Shown here in pieces: positions 24,080 through 36,782 of a stretch of 64,000 nt of DNA. Location: positions 10,387,266 through 10,451,265 of the forward strand of contig OY741276.1 of the NCBI GenBank assembly GCA_963514095.1. The letters are read 5' to 3'. The position numbers and the translations under genes were made by a program. The stretch is from Eutrigla gurnardus. Lineage: Eukaryota > Chordata > Actinopteri > Perciformes > Triglidae. Position 1 is the first letter of the stretch. Every line of letters begins with the position of its first letter. The notes under the pieces were generated by a model. The model saw nothing but the letters and a program-made list of their open reading frames with translations. It had not been told where the DNA came from and did not search any database.

Positions 24080-24290
24080 TCAAGCCTAATCAGCATTTAT
24101 CATTTGTTGCCCACTGTACATGATTTGCTTTTGATTCATAGAAATGAATCAGCAGTGATTTGCATGCCCTAACTACCTGTCCACAGGTAATTCATGCTGA
24201 GTGAAGCCACAGGTTTGCCGTTTTGAGTGATGGCAGGTGATTTGCATTGCTGTGATTGAATTGCCCTGATGGCAGTATTGGGTGTCATAT
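24080..24290. promoter_or_regulatory. Candidate intronic regulatory block with two octamers
   Basis: This unique, complex sequence contains GTGATTTGCAT twice (24155-24165 and 24237-24247). Each copy includes a perfect POU octamer, ATTTGCAT. A related ATTTGCTT lies at about 24123, with further AT-rich homeodomain-like words around it. Spacing between octamers is 82 bp. No repeat family or coding potential is visible. The regulatory role is inferred from motif content only. Confidence 0.3.
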
Positions 24291-25974
24291 CTCATCCCAA
24301 GTCAAATTTGACACTGTTTGTAAATCAAAAGTAGTCGCCGAACTGCGCTTTTCAAATCATGCCGCATTTATTTGTGTATCTGTTCTACCTGAACGCATCA
24401 ATTCATCAAAGGAATTATGTGTTGTTCCTTGAGAAGTTGATATATATCTAGTGTTATTGTTCCATATTATCTTTGTTTCCCTCCCAGTGAGACTCGGCTG
24501 TTGCACCATATATTTAATGATGTTGAAGATGCTGTGTTTGTAATGAAGATCACACTGTTAACGGAGGTACAATGTAAAAGTTCTTTGCGACAGTGTCGGC
24601 TCACTAAATGGAGATTTTGTTTCGGAGCCTATTCTCGTGCATTTTCCATCAGGATAAAGGATGCACTGTTCGATAATGAGCTCAGGCAGATAACAGTGGT
24701 CTCGCTATACATTAGCCTGCATTGGAGTAAATTGTCCGAGTGAGTGTGATATCGTTTTTTAAATTGGCCAGTCAAGACACAGTCCAATGCTGGGGCAAAT
24801 GATGTAATGAAGAAAGCATGGAAGATTGTGGCGTAATGGGTTTGGAACCTGCATGAGTCACCACTGAGAACACGAGGGCGACGTCACTCGGTTCGTCTCC
24901 AGTGCATTTGACAGGATGGAAGGAAACCCTTTGAAAATGATGTGACATGTTTTTGCGCTGCTGATGATTAGACAAAAGATGTGTTGTTGACTGAATGTGA
25001 CATGAGAACAATGTGTAGCACCAAACATACAGTAGACAGTAGTCGGCTCTCAGTCGCTGTTTGAAATGAAAACGGGGTCATTGGATTTTCTTCTTTAGAA
25101 CTAAAGTCGATCAGAGGGAGATAAAAAACTGAGGGCACACGATATCAAGTTGAGAGCTTGGTGGGCCTCGAGGCCTCTCGGTTTCGCCCACCCTTCTCCT
25201 CGGTTCACAGGCTGTTGATTTGCTCTGGCCATATGAAGATACATCCATCACTGAGTGTTTTAGAAAATCAAACATGGATTGATTGATCCATCTCCATTAG
25301 TAGACAGCAGATAATATGCAGATGATTCCATGGGCAGTTATTAAAAGGCGTGTGCGTTTGCCGGAGGGAAGGTGTGTGTTGGCGTCGGTATTGGAGAAGA
25401 GTGTGTGTTGGTGTGATAACAGCTGCGTGTGGGATCTCAAGGGGAAAAGACATGAGATTATCTTCGGAGCACAACAGGCAGCTACTTAAACGCTCCTTGA
25501 AAATAACCAAGCACTTCCTTTAGCTACACTACACTTTTCCTGCACGGTCATGGGGGATTCTCGCGTTTGCTTCAGCCTCAGGTCGATGGCCTATTTGGCT
25601 ATTCATTCCAGTCCTGGACATTAGTGTTCAGCCGGGCAGTCCCGCAATGTAGCTCAATATTGCAATTTTAATAATAATTCCCAAGTTTATGTTTTGTTCC
25701 GCTTCGAGGGGCTTGGAAATGCTTCGCCAACATTCAGTAACAGCCAGACACTATACAAAATAATAATAGTGCCGAAACTAATGAGGGTAATGAAGTGACT
25801 AGCCAGCCGATGTGTCTGTGTCTGTTGGTGTGTTTGCTTACAGGGCAACGCCGCATACATGTGAAATCTAATCTCTCTGTACCCTGTTTCCTCTGTGCAT
25901 GCTCGCTCATTCCTTCGTTACTGTGGTAGAGCAGGTCTTTATTAATGAAGGGACATCTGTTTCATGAGAGCAGG

Positions 25975-26160
25975 AAGATGCCTCGGAGAGAGGGAGAGAG
26001 GGAGAGAGAGAGATGCTCTAAAGAGGAGCACATGCAGAGAGCAAGAATGTGGGAGGGCCAGACACGGAGAGATGGTGGGTGGTTTTAGGGAATTTGAGGC
26101 CAAGTAAGAGAAAATAAAAGTAAACAGAAATGCAAGGAGAAAAAAAAACCGAGGAAGAGA
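25975..26160 (+). repeat. Purine-rich tract
   Basis: AGAGGGAGAGAGGGAGAGAG and following sequence is strongly A/G-biased for about 180 bp. The 106-codon minus-strand frame through it is leucine/serine-rich as expected from composition. Confidence 0.7.
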
Positions 26161-27696
26161 TGCCAGGCATTTAGACGAGAGTCTTTTCATAAAGATTGAT
26201 GCAGTGTAGAAATGGACCCTGCTCTCTCGCCCCCTACATTTACATATACAAATCACATACACACATCACATATTTCACAAAGGAGCTAACACAGACATGA
26301 ATCCCCTCTCAAACACACACACACTGCTCTGAAGTAGGAAAGCATTTCATCAATCATAATCATGGCATGTAGCGTGAAGGATTAGTGGAACCACTGAAAG
26401 CACAGGGAACATGAAAGGCTAGCTTGAATTGGAGTTCAGAGAAATGCGTTCAGGGTTCGTGCAGACGGGAAAAAGACTGATCTGTAAAACACTGTCGGAT
26501 GAATTGAGTGACAGGGTTAAATAATATTAGGGGCTCTATTTTAAGAGTGCATTCACAGTGCAAACCACTGGGTCATGTGAACAAGGACTGGATATTTTTG
26601 CTCAGATGCAATGCCCTGCGCACAAATCCAGGTTTACCCAGACCTGATTGATCTCAGAATTACAGATTTACAGAATTAGACGTGTTTTTATTTAACCAAG
26701 GTAACCAGAAACCATCATGTGTAGAGTTGCTGCACAAGGATTTAATGAAGTCTAAATGAATGACTTACTGTCATTCCTGCTATAATTGCTTTTACATTTA
26801 AACTTATTACCTCTTCTGATTGGAGAGGGTTTTTTTAAATCAAAGTATTTATCTTCATTCAGTGTTATTGTATAATTGTTGCACATTTCTGTCACTGAAC
26901 GTTTCAGTATAAAACACCAACCACACAGGCAAGGCACATTTGTTCGCCGACACGTCATGATACTTTGACACTGAACAGATATGTGATCGACAAGAACAGA
27001 ACAATTTAATGACCATAATTTACCATCCGTTGAATTATGTGGAGGCAGAACTTGTGTAATTGTAAAAAAAAAATGCAGTCAGCTGTTCACACCTATTGTT
27101 ACTCAAGACCTGACGGCCTCCGCTATAGTTTATCGTGGGTGTGTTATGTTTCCTGAAAGCTCTTTATTGAATAAAATGATATTAAATTGAACCGGACATT
27201 CACAGCTTGCATTCACTATAGTCGTTCAAATAGAAATAATAATACAGATTAGGTAAGAGAGCGTATAAAATGTGAAACAGCAACTTGGAACAAAGTAGAA
27301 CTCAATGGGCTTGTCGTGAAATAATAATGTATAACTGTGCTTTATGTTCATCACAAATGAGTGACTTCAGGTCAAGGTGGCAGGTACGGTAGGGAAAGTA
27401 AAGTGTTAGAAATAAAGGTGGTGGTGAGAAGAGAAAACAAATCAAATCAATTGGAAGACGAGGGAAGTAATACTGAAGTTGGGAGAGGTGCAAAATGTGA
27501 GTAGTGCAGTGTTGAGGTCAGTGTTTGGCACAGAGGGATCACACACACTCCATGGCCAAGGTCGGGTAGAGTCACAGTCGGATCACAAGGTCCCTGCAGA
27601 GGACCAGGTTATAACTGACAACTATAATTAGGCTAATTAGAGCAACAAAACCATCATCGTAGCGGGTAATGACCTGGGCAGGTCGGCAAGGGTGAT

Positions 27697-27733
27697 GGAT
27701 GGATGGATGGATGGATGAGAGAGAGAGAGAGAA
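27697..27733. repeat. (GGAT)n(GA)n short tandem repeat
   Basis: GATGGATGGATGGATGGATG followed by GAGAGAGAGA. GGAT runs are typical of L2 tails, but I see no other L2 sequence directly before it. Confidence 0.8.
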
Positions 27734-30700
27734 GCAGGTGGAGGAAGGGTATTAATTAGGGTTAGGCTAACAGGAATGATGAATGGTTCAGTGTGAGGCA
27801 GTCAAGCTGGCATTAAAGTGTAGAGGTGTGCGACCCAGACAGGTGAGCCTTCAGACACCTTTGATCTGTCAGTCTTCATTTTTTTATCATGGTACTAAAA
27901 CACACACACACACAGATTTTCATTCTGATGAATTCCGATTGTTCCACTCTGTCAGATACTGTTCTGAGGAAGCAATTTGTTCTGTTAATAAGTAAGTGTA
28001 TTAAGTAAAACATTTGTCAACTTAATTAAAAAAAAGAAAATGATCGTTAGTTCTCGCCCCACTACAAATCATTTATTTCACACTCACTACGTTTTGTAAA
28101 TGACACGTTTACACATCGCGCTCACAACGTTTTGGCAACACATTGTCCTCAGTTTATGCCAACATCGTGTGAAAATCAATTTAAAGAGACTTTGCTTGAA
28201 AAATCTGTCACAATCCACACGGAGTCTGTTTTGTTTTCCTCTCAAGATGACAATGAACTCAACGACCCTCCTTTTGAAACAGACAAATGAGATATAACTG
28301 TGAAATGGAGTGAAAGAGCAAGACACGGAGGGGCATAATTGATATCCTTTTTACGCAGGATTATGTACAACATTTGATAAATAATCCATTTATGTGAGTG
28401 CAATATATAATATGCGTCTGCATATATTTGAACTTTCACGGTTGGTGCATTCAAATTGGATCTGAAGATCTGAACTTTTAATAGTTTTCTTTTTACCTTG
28501 CCAAAATAGGAAGAGTAGAGTTGATAACTGATCCTAAACAGATAGTTGCTCCAGTTGAAGAAGCGATGTCAAGCTGCTTTGCATCACTCTCAGTCACACA
28601 TGAGGTCTGTTAGTAATCCTGTCTTACTCCTTTTTGAACTCTTTCTCTCCATCAGTTTGAGGGGGAGGCTTTAAGGGGGTGGACGGCTTAATTATGTAGT
28701 ATTGGTGCAACTCGTTTTAAGATCAGTGAGCCAGCTGAGCAGCACTGGTTCTGGTAGCATACTGTATAGTGGGACACCGTCGTATTCTCTTTCTTCTTTC
28801 CTCTACTCTGATCTTGTGCATATCAAAATGTTTGAGCAAAGGTACAATAACTCAGGACAAATATTTGATTTCGTCTCCCCACGGTTGTTCAACAACAGGC
28901 CGTCTCCTGGATCGTAGGTAGCTCATAAGAATTCTGGTGGGTGTGAACCTGACTAACCTCAGTAATCTGGGAGTTCTTGTTCTTTTGATGCAACAACTTT
29001 GATGTATCTGTGTTCTAAAGCAACCAGAGACGGAAGATTTAGAGTCAGTGGACAGCAACTTTCTCTCAAAAAGAGGACTCATTGAGAGCAGTTTGATGTT
29101 TAGTTGAGATTTTTTCAGTCCTGATACCCAATGTGACACCTGGACTTTTGTTATCGGGTGATACAGAGCAACAATCTGATCCCGGTGTTGTATAATTACA
29201 TAGATATAAATATATTGGATTGATTTAAAAATAATTAAAATCGGATAACAGAAAAGACAATAACCGCCCTGGATCAGTACTACTTGTCAGTAGGCTACTG
29301 TGCATCCATTTAAATGATTTAAGTGTGAAGTACCGCTTACTGTATCTTCAAATGTAAATGTACTTGCTTTGTTTTCATGTGACTCTAAGTGATGCAATAT
29401 GCACTGCAATGAGTGCAGTCCTCATTGGTTTGCATTGTGGGTCTTTCAAACAACCTAATTAAGCTCCCTATTTAATAGGCCTCAACTGTTTTAATGAGTT
29501 TTTCATTGTAGACAATGGATGGGAAATTATTCAAAAGGTCAGATCAACACTGATATTCGTAGTAAAAAAAACATGACTGCCAGAGAACCCTTTTGAAGTG
29601 TATTTGCATGTGATCATCCTTCTCCGCCTTCATTAATAACAGCTTTACTCTTAGATATCATGAAATATTTTTTTCCCCCAAACATGGACACGGCAAGCAC
29701 ACCTTTGAGACATGAAGTGTGTGTTCAACAGCATGAATACACACTTCAAAAGCCTCTCACAAATACAGAGAGAGAGAGAGTGAACAAGGGTTAATTGGTT
29801 TCTATTATGTTCTAGATTTTATGAATTTATTGTCCTTGTTCATGACCAATAAAGCGTGTTGAATTGACTTGAATTAAAATTAGAGATCCCCAACTTTAAA
29901 TTAAAAAGTGCTGCAGTCAGCAGTTGGGGTGGAAAAACTTGTGTAAGTATATGCAGTAACAGTAAGATGAAGAAAAAGAAAATTGACTGAATTTAGCAAT
30001 TAATAATAAATATTCTTATCAGGCAGTTTTCATGTGACTGAGAAAAGAGCAAGAAAAAGACGGTCGACTTTCTCCTTTTGCTTCCATACATGAAGTAGCC
30101 TTGTTTACCATTACAGTACTTAATAACGACTTTGTATAACACGCACGCATCCATGTGCACAAACTACTTTACGGCCCCAATCATATTAACTTGGTCTCAA
30201 AGTCAGCTGACTTTTTTTCCCTCTCTCTGTATAAATAAATAGAGGAATGATGTGTGTCCTCAAGGGAACCCAAAGTGGGCCAAAGATGTAGGTAGAATCG
30301 CAGCAATGTTAGCAATTAAAAAAGTCAACTGGTTGCGTGTCCTCGCCTGAATACTTTGTATTTCATGTGTCAGTTGTTTGTTTTATTGTGTTTAAAAAGA
30401 CGCGACGCTGCAAAGAGATTGCACTTGTCAGGCACTTTTACTAACTGCCCCACAAAAAAAAGATTTGCACAGAGGGGCGCTTGTAGGAAATAAAACAAGA
30501 GCGGTGTAGGTAATTCAGGGCACACACTTTGTCAGGATGGAGGAGAATTTAGGACACATATTTAGAAAGAGCTGGAGAATTGGGACAGAGACAGAGAATC
30601 TCAGAGTTGCCATGGGCACGAACGGAAAGGAAACCGGAGTCCCTTTAGAGTGAGCATTCACTGTAGTGCTTGTAAAAATTCTCCAGGGCATTTAACCTGA

Positions 30701-33700
30701 AGGCCCTCAGACATATTCCCCCAACAGGGCAGGCGAAGGTTTACAATATTACAGATAACGGTAAAAGCTACAGAATGTACTATTACACGACTTCCGATGT
30801 ATTTATTATCACTTCAAATGTCGGTTTTTGTACTTTTCTCCGTGTGTAGATTTCCTCCCGTTGTCTGAAGATGTGCTTTTCAGGTAAATCACCCAGCTAT
30901 GGAAGTATGAGTGTGTGTTTTTTTTGGGTGTTCGCCACATGATTGATTGATGGATCTGTCAAGAGCTTTTCTTGGCTTCTGCCTTACACTGAGATAGACT
31001 TCAGCATCACTGTAACCTCAATTGTAGCCTTAAATATGTAAGAATGCAGTGAAGACCGAGGTGCTGTAAGAGAATGAAGACGCGTTTTAGGGAATTTACT
31101 TCCTTGGCAAAATGAAAAACGCAAGTAACTACAGCAAATATGCTGACAGAGCTAACCATAACTAATTCTCTGCTTCACTATATATTTACGTAAAAAAGTG
31201 TATCTCATAATGCTCTGAAACCCATTTATTGCAACTTACGAGTATTAAGTAAATCTTTGAGGTGGAGATATTCTGCTGGATTTTTACATACAGATTACTT
31301 GCATGTCTAATCAGGCAGAATATGCAAATACTTCTGCGATGACTTATCTTGTGTTTTATTTGTTCCCCATTTAGATGAATTTGTATAGATTGGTTTTCCC
31401 CTGGAGAAATATTATCTTTCATTTGAAATAGGTGTCGAAAAATAACTACATCTTTTGTGATCCAGTTTTGTTAACATGAACGCACAGAAAAGTCCAAAGG
31501 GGATGAATACTTTTTATAGGCACGACGTGTGTGCGTACAAGTGCTTGTGAGATTCTGCAGGCTCAGATGAAAGGCCATTTGCCTTTGAAGAGCAGCCCAT
31601 ATCAGAGCTCCTCACTGCTCTACATACGCCTTGCAACCACAATCTTTTTTTTTGTTTTGTCATTTAAAAAAATGTATCTTGAAACTTGCTTGTATTTTAT
31701 TTATATGTTTTATTCTTTTTAAATTGACATGGGGCTGTGTCTCATTGTCATTGCCACCCGTTTCATCTGTCTCCCATTTTCCTTCCCTAATGATATTTCT
31801 TTCACATTAGTACTTCTTTCCTCTGTCTGACATGTTTGTGCTGACTTTTGTGTGAATTTTCTCATTATTTCTGTTATAGTCAGATCCATTAAGACAAGTA
31901 ACAGATTTTATATTGCCCAAAAGAGTTGCAAGAAATCGTGAACAAAAAAATGATTCATATTATTATGCTCTTCATTCCACTCCACCACACCAACATCCCC
32001 AGGAGTTACATTCAATAATTTTGTAAAAATTAGAAGTGGGAAAACAAAAATGATATGCCCCCCACTTCACTCTTATGGCAAGGAGCTAAATAAATCTAGC
32101 AAACACCACAATGGGGCTTTAGAGCAACATAAAAAAAAACGAAATGAGGAAACATTTTCACTCCACCAGCATCTTACACAATTTACAGTAAACACACTGT
32201 AAAGCTGCACATCAGCACGCCCATACAATCAAAACACTTGGGGACATACAGAAAACAAACCATGTTCCAAGCTATTAAAAAAGCAATTAGCTTGAGCTTC
32301 ATCTTTGAGATCAGAGAAAAAGCCATGGGAGTTACATATTAGCATAGAAAGAGAAGTCGGGAGGAGGATGTGAAGGAGAGAGGAGAGAATATAGGCTCCA
32401 TACATTTGAATTCATGAGAATACGCTGTCATGTCTGTGTATGTACAAAGAGGCACGACAACGATGATCAAAACAGGTGTGCATGAGTTGGTGGAAAGAAC
32501 TGGTGAGATGCCAGCAGAGGGAACACGACATGCAAGACGTATGTTAAATCCACATGAAAAATACATCTCTCGGAGACAGAAGAAGACAAATTGCCTGCTA
32601 TTGTTAAACCAGCTAAAGCCAGTTTCCCTCCAGCCTTTGTATAGAGAACACAGAAAGTTATTTTTTCTTTCTTGAATGCTGCTCACTCTTAACACAACAG
32701 TCACAACAATCTGAATCTATTTAAAACCAGCGAATACATTTGTTGGTTTTGTAGAGTGAATTTTTCAGAAAGTACACTTTGTTCAATGATTGGTTTTTAA
32801 TTGAATGGATTTTCTGTTATCAAACTTCATCTTCAACACCTAAAAAAAAAACACCTATAAATATTTGTATTTATAAACTTAACTCACTGTATAAACTTTG
32901 AAAACCAGGCCAATACCATTAGTTTCTCCCGCATATTCTTTCTCTGAGCTACATATACCCATCTAGCACATAAAAACCAATTACATGGCTCTCGTTAACT
33001 CATACTCGTCCCCTTTTGAACATGGTTAATCGTGCATGGGGTTCCAAGAGAATAGCGATTAACCACGAACACACACATGCAGAAACATGTCAAGGCGCTG
33101 GGGATTGTTTATTTAAAGGATGCGCACAGACGGCACATAATCGCTGATAGGCAGCGCTGGTCGTGTTACCGCTATTACGCAGCAATATCCCTCAGTGGTT
33201 ACTTGAGCTGTGTGTTCATATACGTCTGTTTTCCCGTGGCCATTGGATAATCTTGCTATCTGTGTATGTGTATGTGTGTGTGTGTGTGACACTTGCACAT
33301 GTTGCTATGAAGGCAGATGACTAGAAGGGACAGCGGTTCATTAGACACATGCAGGGCATTGAGATCACATACACACAACTTCAATATACAGTAGAGAGCA
33401 TATTAAATCAGGCACACATCACGGTGCCTCTTGCACACATTCAGGAGGAAGCTCTGCCACACTCTCAGCACAGGGTGGTCTAACTGGGCCTCCGGTGATT
33501 CAGGACATATTCAGGACACTTTGGGTTCATTAGTCAAACCAAAGTAGGACAGATACCTTTAGAACGTAACGCTCTTCTCCTCCTTCCTACTCTCCTTTTC
33601 CTCTCCCTTACTTTCTTGTCGCTTTCTTCTCTTGACCTCCTGCTTTGCTCCGCCCTCCCCTCATCTGTATGATCTTTTCCCTTCTTTTTTCAAAGTCTCC

Positions 33701-33946
33701 TTTTCATCTGCTGGAAACATAGGGCCATCTGTAGCAGTTCTAGCCCTCTCTTTGTTCTCTATCCCCTTCTCTCCCTCACTTTCTCTCTCGCTGTCTGTGA
33801 GATACACTAATGTGGACGCAGTTACAAGCTGTGAGTTTGATCTGAGACAATTTGCTGCAACATTAATGAAAGCATAAACTCGTATGAATATTGATGAGCT
33901 ATTCTTTTGGAATCTGCACATTCCGGATGGCCGAGAGGCAAAATAG

Positions 33947-33977
33947 TGTAACACACACACACACACACACACACACA
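33947..33977. repeat. (CA)n microsatellite
   Basis: A short CA run of about 30 bp inside unique intron sequence. Confidence 0.85.
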
Positions 33978-34330
33978 GCCACAACACAAAGATGGAATAT
34001 TTCACCGACAAATATTGCAAATGAATATTCAGTGACAACATGAAATCTGAAATTGTCTGGGTGTCTCGTGTTTTGCCCTTTGAGCAAGGCAACTCCTAAA
34101 CACACAGACACACAAACACACTCGGTAGTGTTTCTTTGGTGGTTTCATGTGTTCAAGAGAAACATTTTGGATGTATGTGGACTCCCATACAGCTGATTCA
34201 AGTAGTCTAATATTGCTTGTGCAGCTCGTGTGTGGGTGGTTAAAGTCGAACTGCAGAATGTTAGAAAGTCTGAACCCCCCCCGGATCACTTTGTTCCATT
34301 CCAGTCTTACATTCATTTCTATTTAATTAA

Positions 34331-34560
34331 AGGAATACTTTGATATTTTGTGATGGTCTGTATGCTAAATATTAAGCCACCACCAGCAGCTGGTTAGCTT
34401 GGTTTTGCACAAAGATGGAAAACGTGGCTCTGTCCAAAAGTAAAAAAAAAACTGCCTTCAAGCATCTCTAAAGCTCACAATAAACATGTTATAATTTGTT
34501 GATTTTAAAGTGTAAAAAAACAAGTAGTACATGTATATTTCTTGGTGTTCGCCGTGACCA
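34331..34560 (+). mobile_element. Percomorph dispersed repeat copy
   Basis: GGAATACTTTGATATTTTGT, then ATGCTAAATATTAAGCCACC, CAGCAGCTGGTTAGCTTGGT, GTGGCTCTGTCCAAAAG and CTAAAGCTCACAATAAACAT follow in order a very common repeat of spiny-rayed fish. In most copies the wording is close to ATACTTTGACATTTTGGGAA ... AGCCGGTTAGCTTAGCTTAG ... CTGGCTCTGTCCAAAGGTAA. This copy is diverged and slightly shortened. It supports a percomorph origin of the sequence. Confidence 0.75.
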
Positions 34561-35405
34561 TCTGGATTCCAATTTGAATACGAAATGTAAAACTATTCCT
34601 TGAATAAGTGTAGTCAGTGCATGTAAACACATGTAAACGCAAATAAGAATAATCAGAGAAGTGTGTGTGTTTTCTGTGTGCGTATCCATTTCAGTGAGAT
34701 TGTGAGTGTGGGAAAGCTTTTCCGTGAGCAGCTTTTTATGCCTTCACATACTGGCTTTTTAAAACTCTGGGGCAGTCTTATCAAAAATCAAATGTGGGTA
34801 TAGTTTGTTTTCATGAGAGATAACAAGACTCAGACTGTGCAAAGCAAATAGTGTTTACACATAGTGTATATTTAATAAACTCATAAACTGAGAGGCGGTT
34901 GACCTCAGCCGAAATGTTAGCTATGATTTTTCTGTTATTCTGGCCCTATCCTCCGAACTTCAGGGGAATTTAATGAATTTTCACAAATGCTGCTCAAACT
35001 TTCATAAAGCTGTGTGGCCCCGCTTTGATTGTGTATGCAAGTCTTTGTGTATTCCTCCAGCTCCCACAGTTTTCTTTCCTCAGCGCTTTTCAAGGATACA
35101 ATGAGGACAATTAATCATAGAATGAATCTTTTCTTTCCATTCTTTTCTCGTTCTTTCTCTTACATCAATACAGGTTGTATGCACATAAACCTGCTCTCTC
35201 TCATGTCCTTTATTGTCCTATCTTTGTCTCGTCCCTTTGCCTCCCTCCTTAGTCTGTGCTCTCTTCGCTGCTGTTTCTCCTGGTGTTTAATAACTAGGGA
35301 GGGCGACAGACAGATAGATAGTCGGTGCCGGACCCTCAAGGCCCTCAGGTACTCGGAGATATGAGACATGACACTTTCTGCACTCGCTGATAACACACTG
35401 CGTCG

Positions 35406-35436
<31 letters not shown>
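35406..35436. repeat. (CA)n microsatellite
   Basis: A short uninterrupted CA run. A complementary GTGTGTGTG follows about 10 bp later, so a small hairpin is possible. Confidence 0.85.
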
Positions 35437-35439
<3 letters not shown>

Positions 35440-36738
35440 CAGTGTGTGTGTGGCCGTGGACGTATACACACAAAGCTTCATGTGCAGCACGTTCACCGGG
35501 CATGTCAGGAGTTACAGTTGATAGATCCCCCTCAAGGGCCGTGAAGGACAGAAATCTATTTTCTCCTCTCCATACATTCATCTCCTCTCTCTTTCTGCAT
35601 GTCTTCTTGTCCCTCTGAGCGATTCAATGGTTATCTACTTAATTTACCTTATTGGGGAGGCATCCAGTGTAACAACATGAATAGTAATTTATTTTACATA
35701 TGGAATTGGATGTTTCACCATTTGGTTTTCAGCCTCTCAGATTTGTTAAATGAACCCACTAATTTTGACGTGGCAGATAAACAGTCTAAAATTGTATTTT
35801 TCTATTTTCACATTTGGATAAATGGAGCACAATTTGTTATTTCCATGTACCAAAAAGAAGTTTCAGCTCTTGTTTCGGGTTGACTTGTATTTGCAGCTGC
35901 TGGACTGTGGCTCTCTGCAGATAATCCTCCCAGCGAGGTTGGTTGGTATGTGGCCACCCTCGCTGCTACGCAATAAGCAGTGATTTAAATACCGCCCTTT
36001 TAATGTGCCCGCCGATAACAAGGCTAAAAATGGGACGCGGTGCAGAAACAATGACAATACCAATGTAGAATGTAGGCTAATGATCTCTGTGGCTTTTATA
36101 TTAGAAAAGATTCAATTATTCAGAACAAAAATAGTTCATTAAAACATAATTAGAACAAAATAACTTTTGCAAACTCATTTTCCGTGCCCAACCTCATTTG
36201 AAAAATGTGTCTCATTTGGAAAAAATGATGTCTTTCTGGATTCTTTCCAGGAGCTGCACAAGGGCAATGCTGCTCAGCTTATCGTAGTAGAGTTTGTGTT
36301 TATAGAAACAGAATTCTGCCAGGAATCTTTGCAAAAAAAAATTGGTTGCATTCAATAATTCATACTGATGGTAGTATGGCCGCATTCTTTCTTCCTCCGG
36401 TGAATCAATTCTTGATTGTGTGCCAGCGTTTGGCTGCTCTGGATAGGCTGACACAGGATGCCACTCCGTCTTAAACAATCGAAGAGTCACGGAAGTCTGT
36501 GTGTGTATAAATTATGGGTATTTTCTTGTTTTGTTAAGTTCATAGTAATATAGCCCCCGTGGTCTTTGCAGCACTCAGAAGGAGTTAATTGTCTCCTTCT
36601 CCTTGTACTTAAGCAAGGAAGATAACGTGGAGTGAATATGTTACCACTGTGTTGCTTTTACTTCAGCTTCTGCAGCACAGCCCATCAGTGGGGAGCAAAC
36701 ACTGTTTTCCCTTGCAGCGGGAGGAAAATGAGACGGGA

Positions 36739-36782
36739 CAGGGTTAATGAATGTCGCAGAGCAGGGTTAATGAATGTTCTTG
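36739..36782. repeat. 23-bp tandem duplication
   Basis: CAGGGTTAATGAATGT occurs at 36739-36754 and again at 36762-36777, separated by GCGCAGAG-like sequence, giving two units with a 23-bp period. It has no coding meaning. Confidence 0.8.

Noticed and set aside
32339..32704. 121-codon minus-strand frame as an intronic gene
   Set aside because: No domain, signal peptide or splice support; the sequence looks like ordinary intron.
36251..36358. Possible exon after TTCTTTCCAG (ELHKGNAAQLIVVEF...)
   Set aside because: The acceptor is fair, but no good donor in a usable phase follows and the peptide does not resemble any part of CCSER1.
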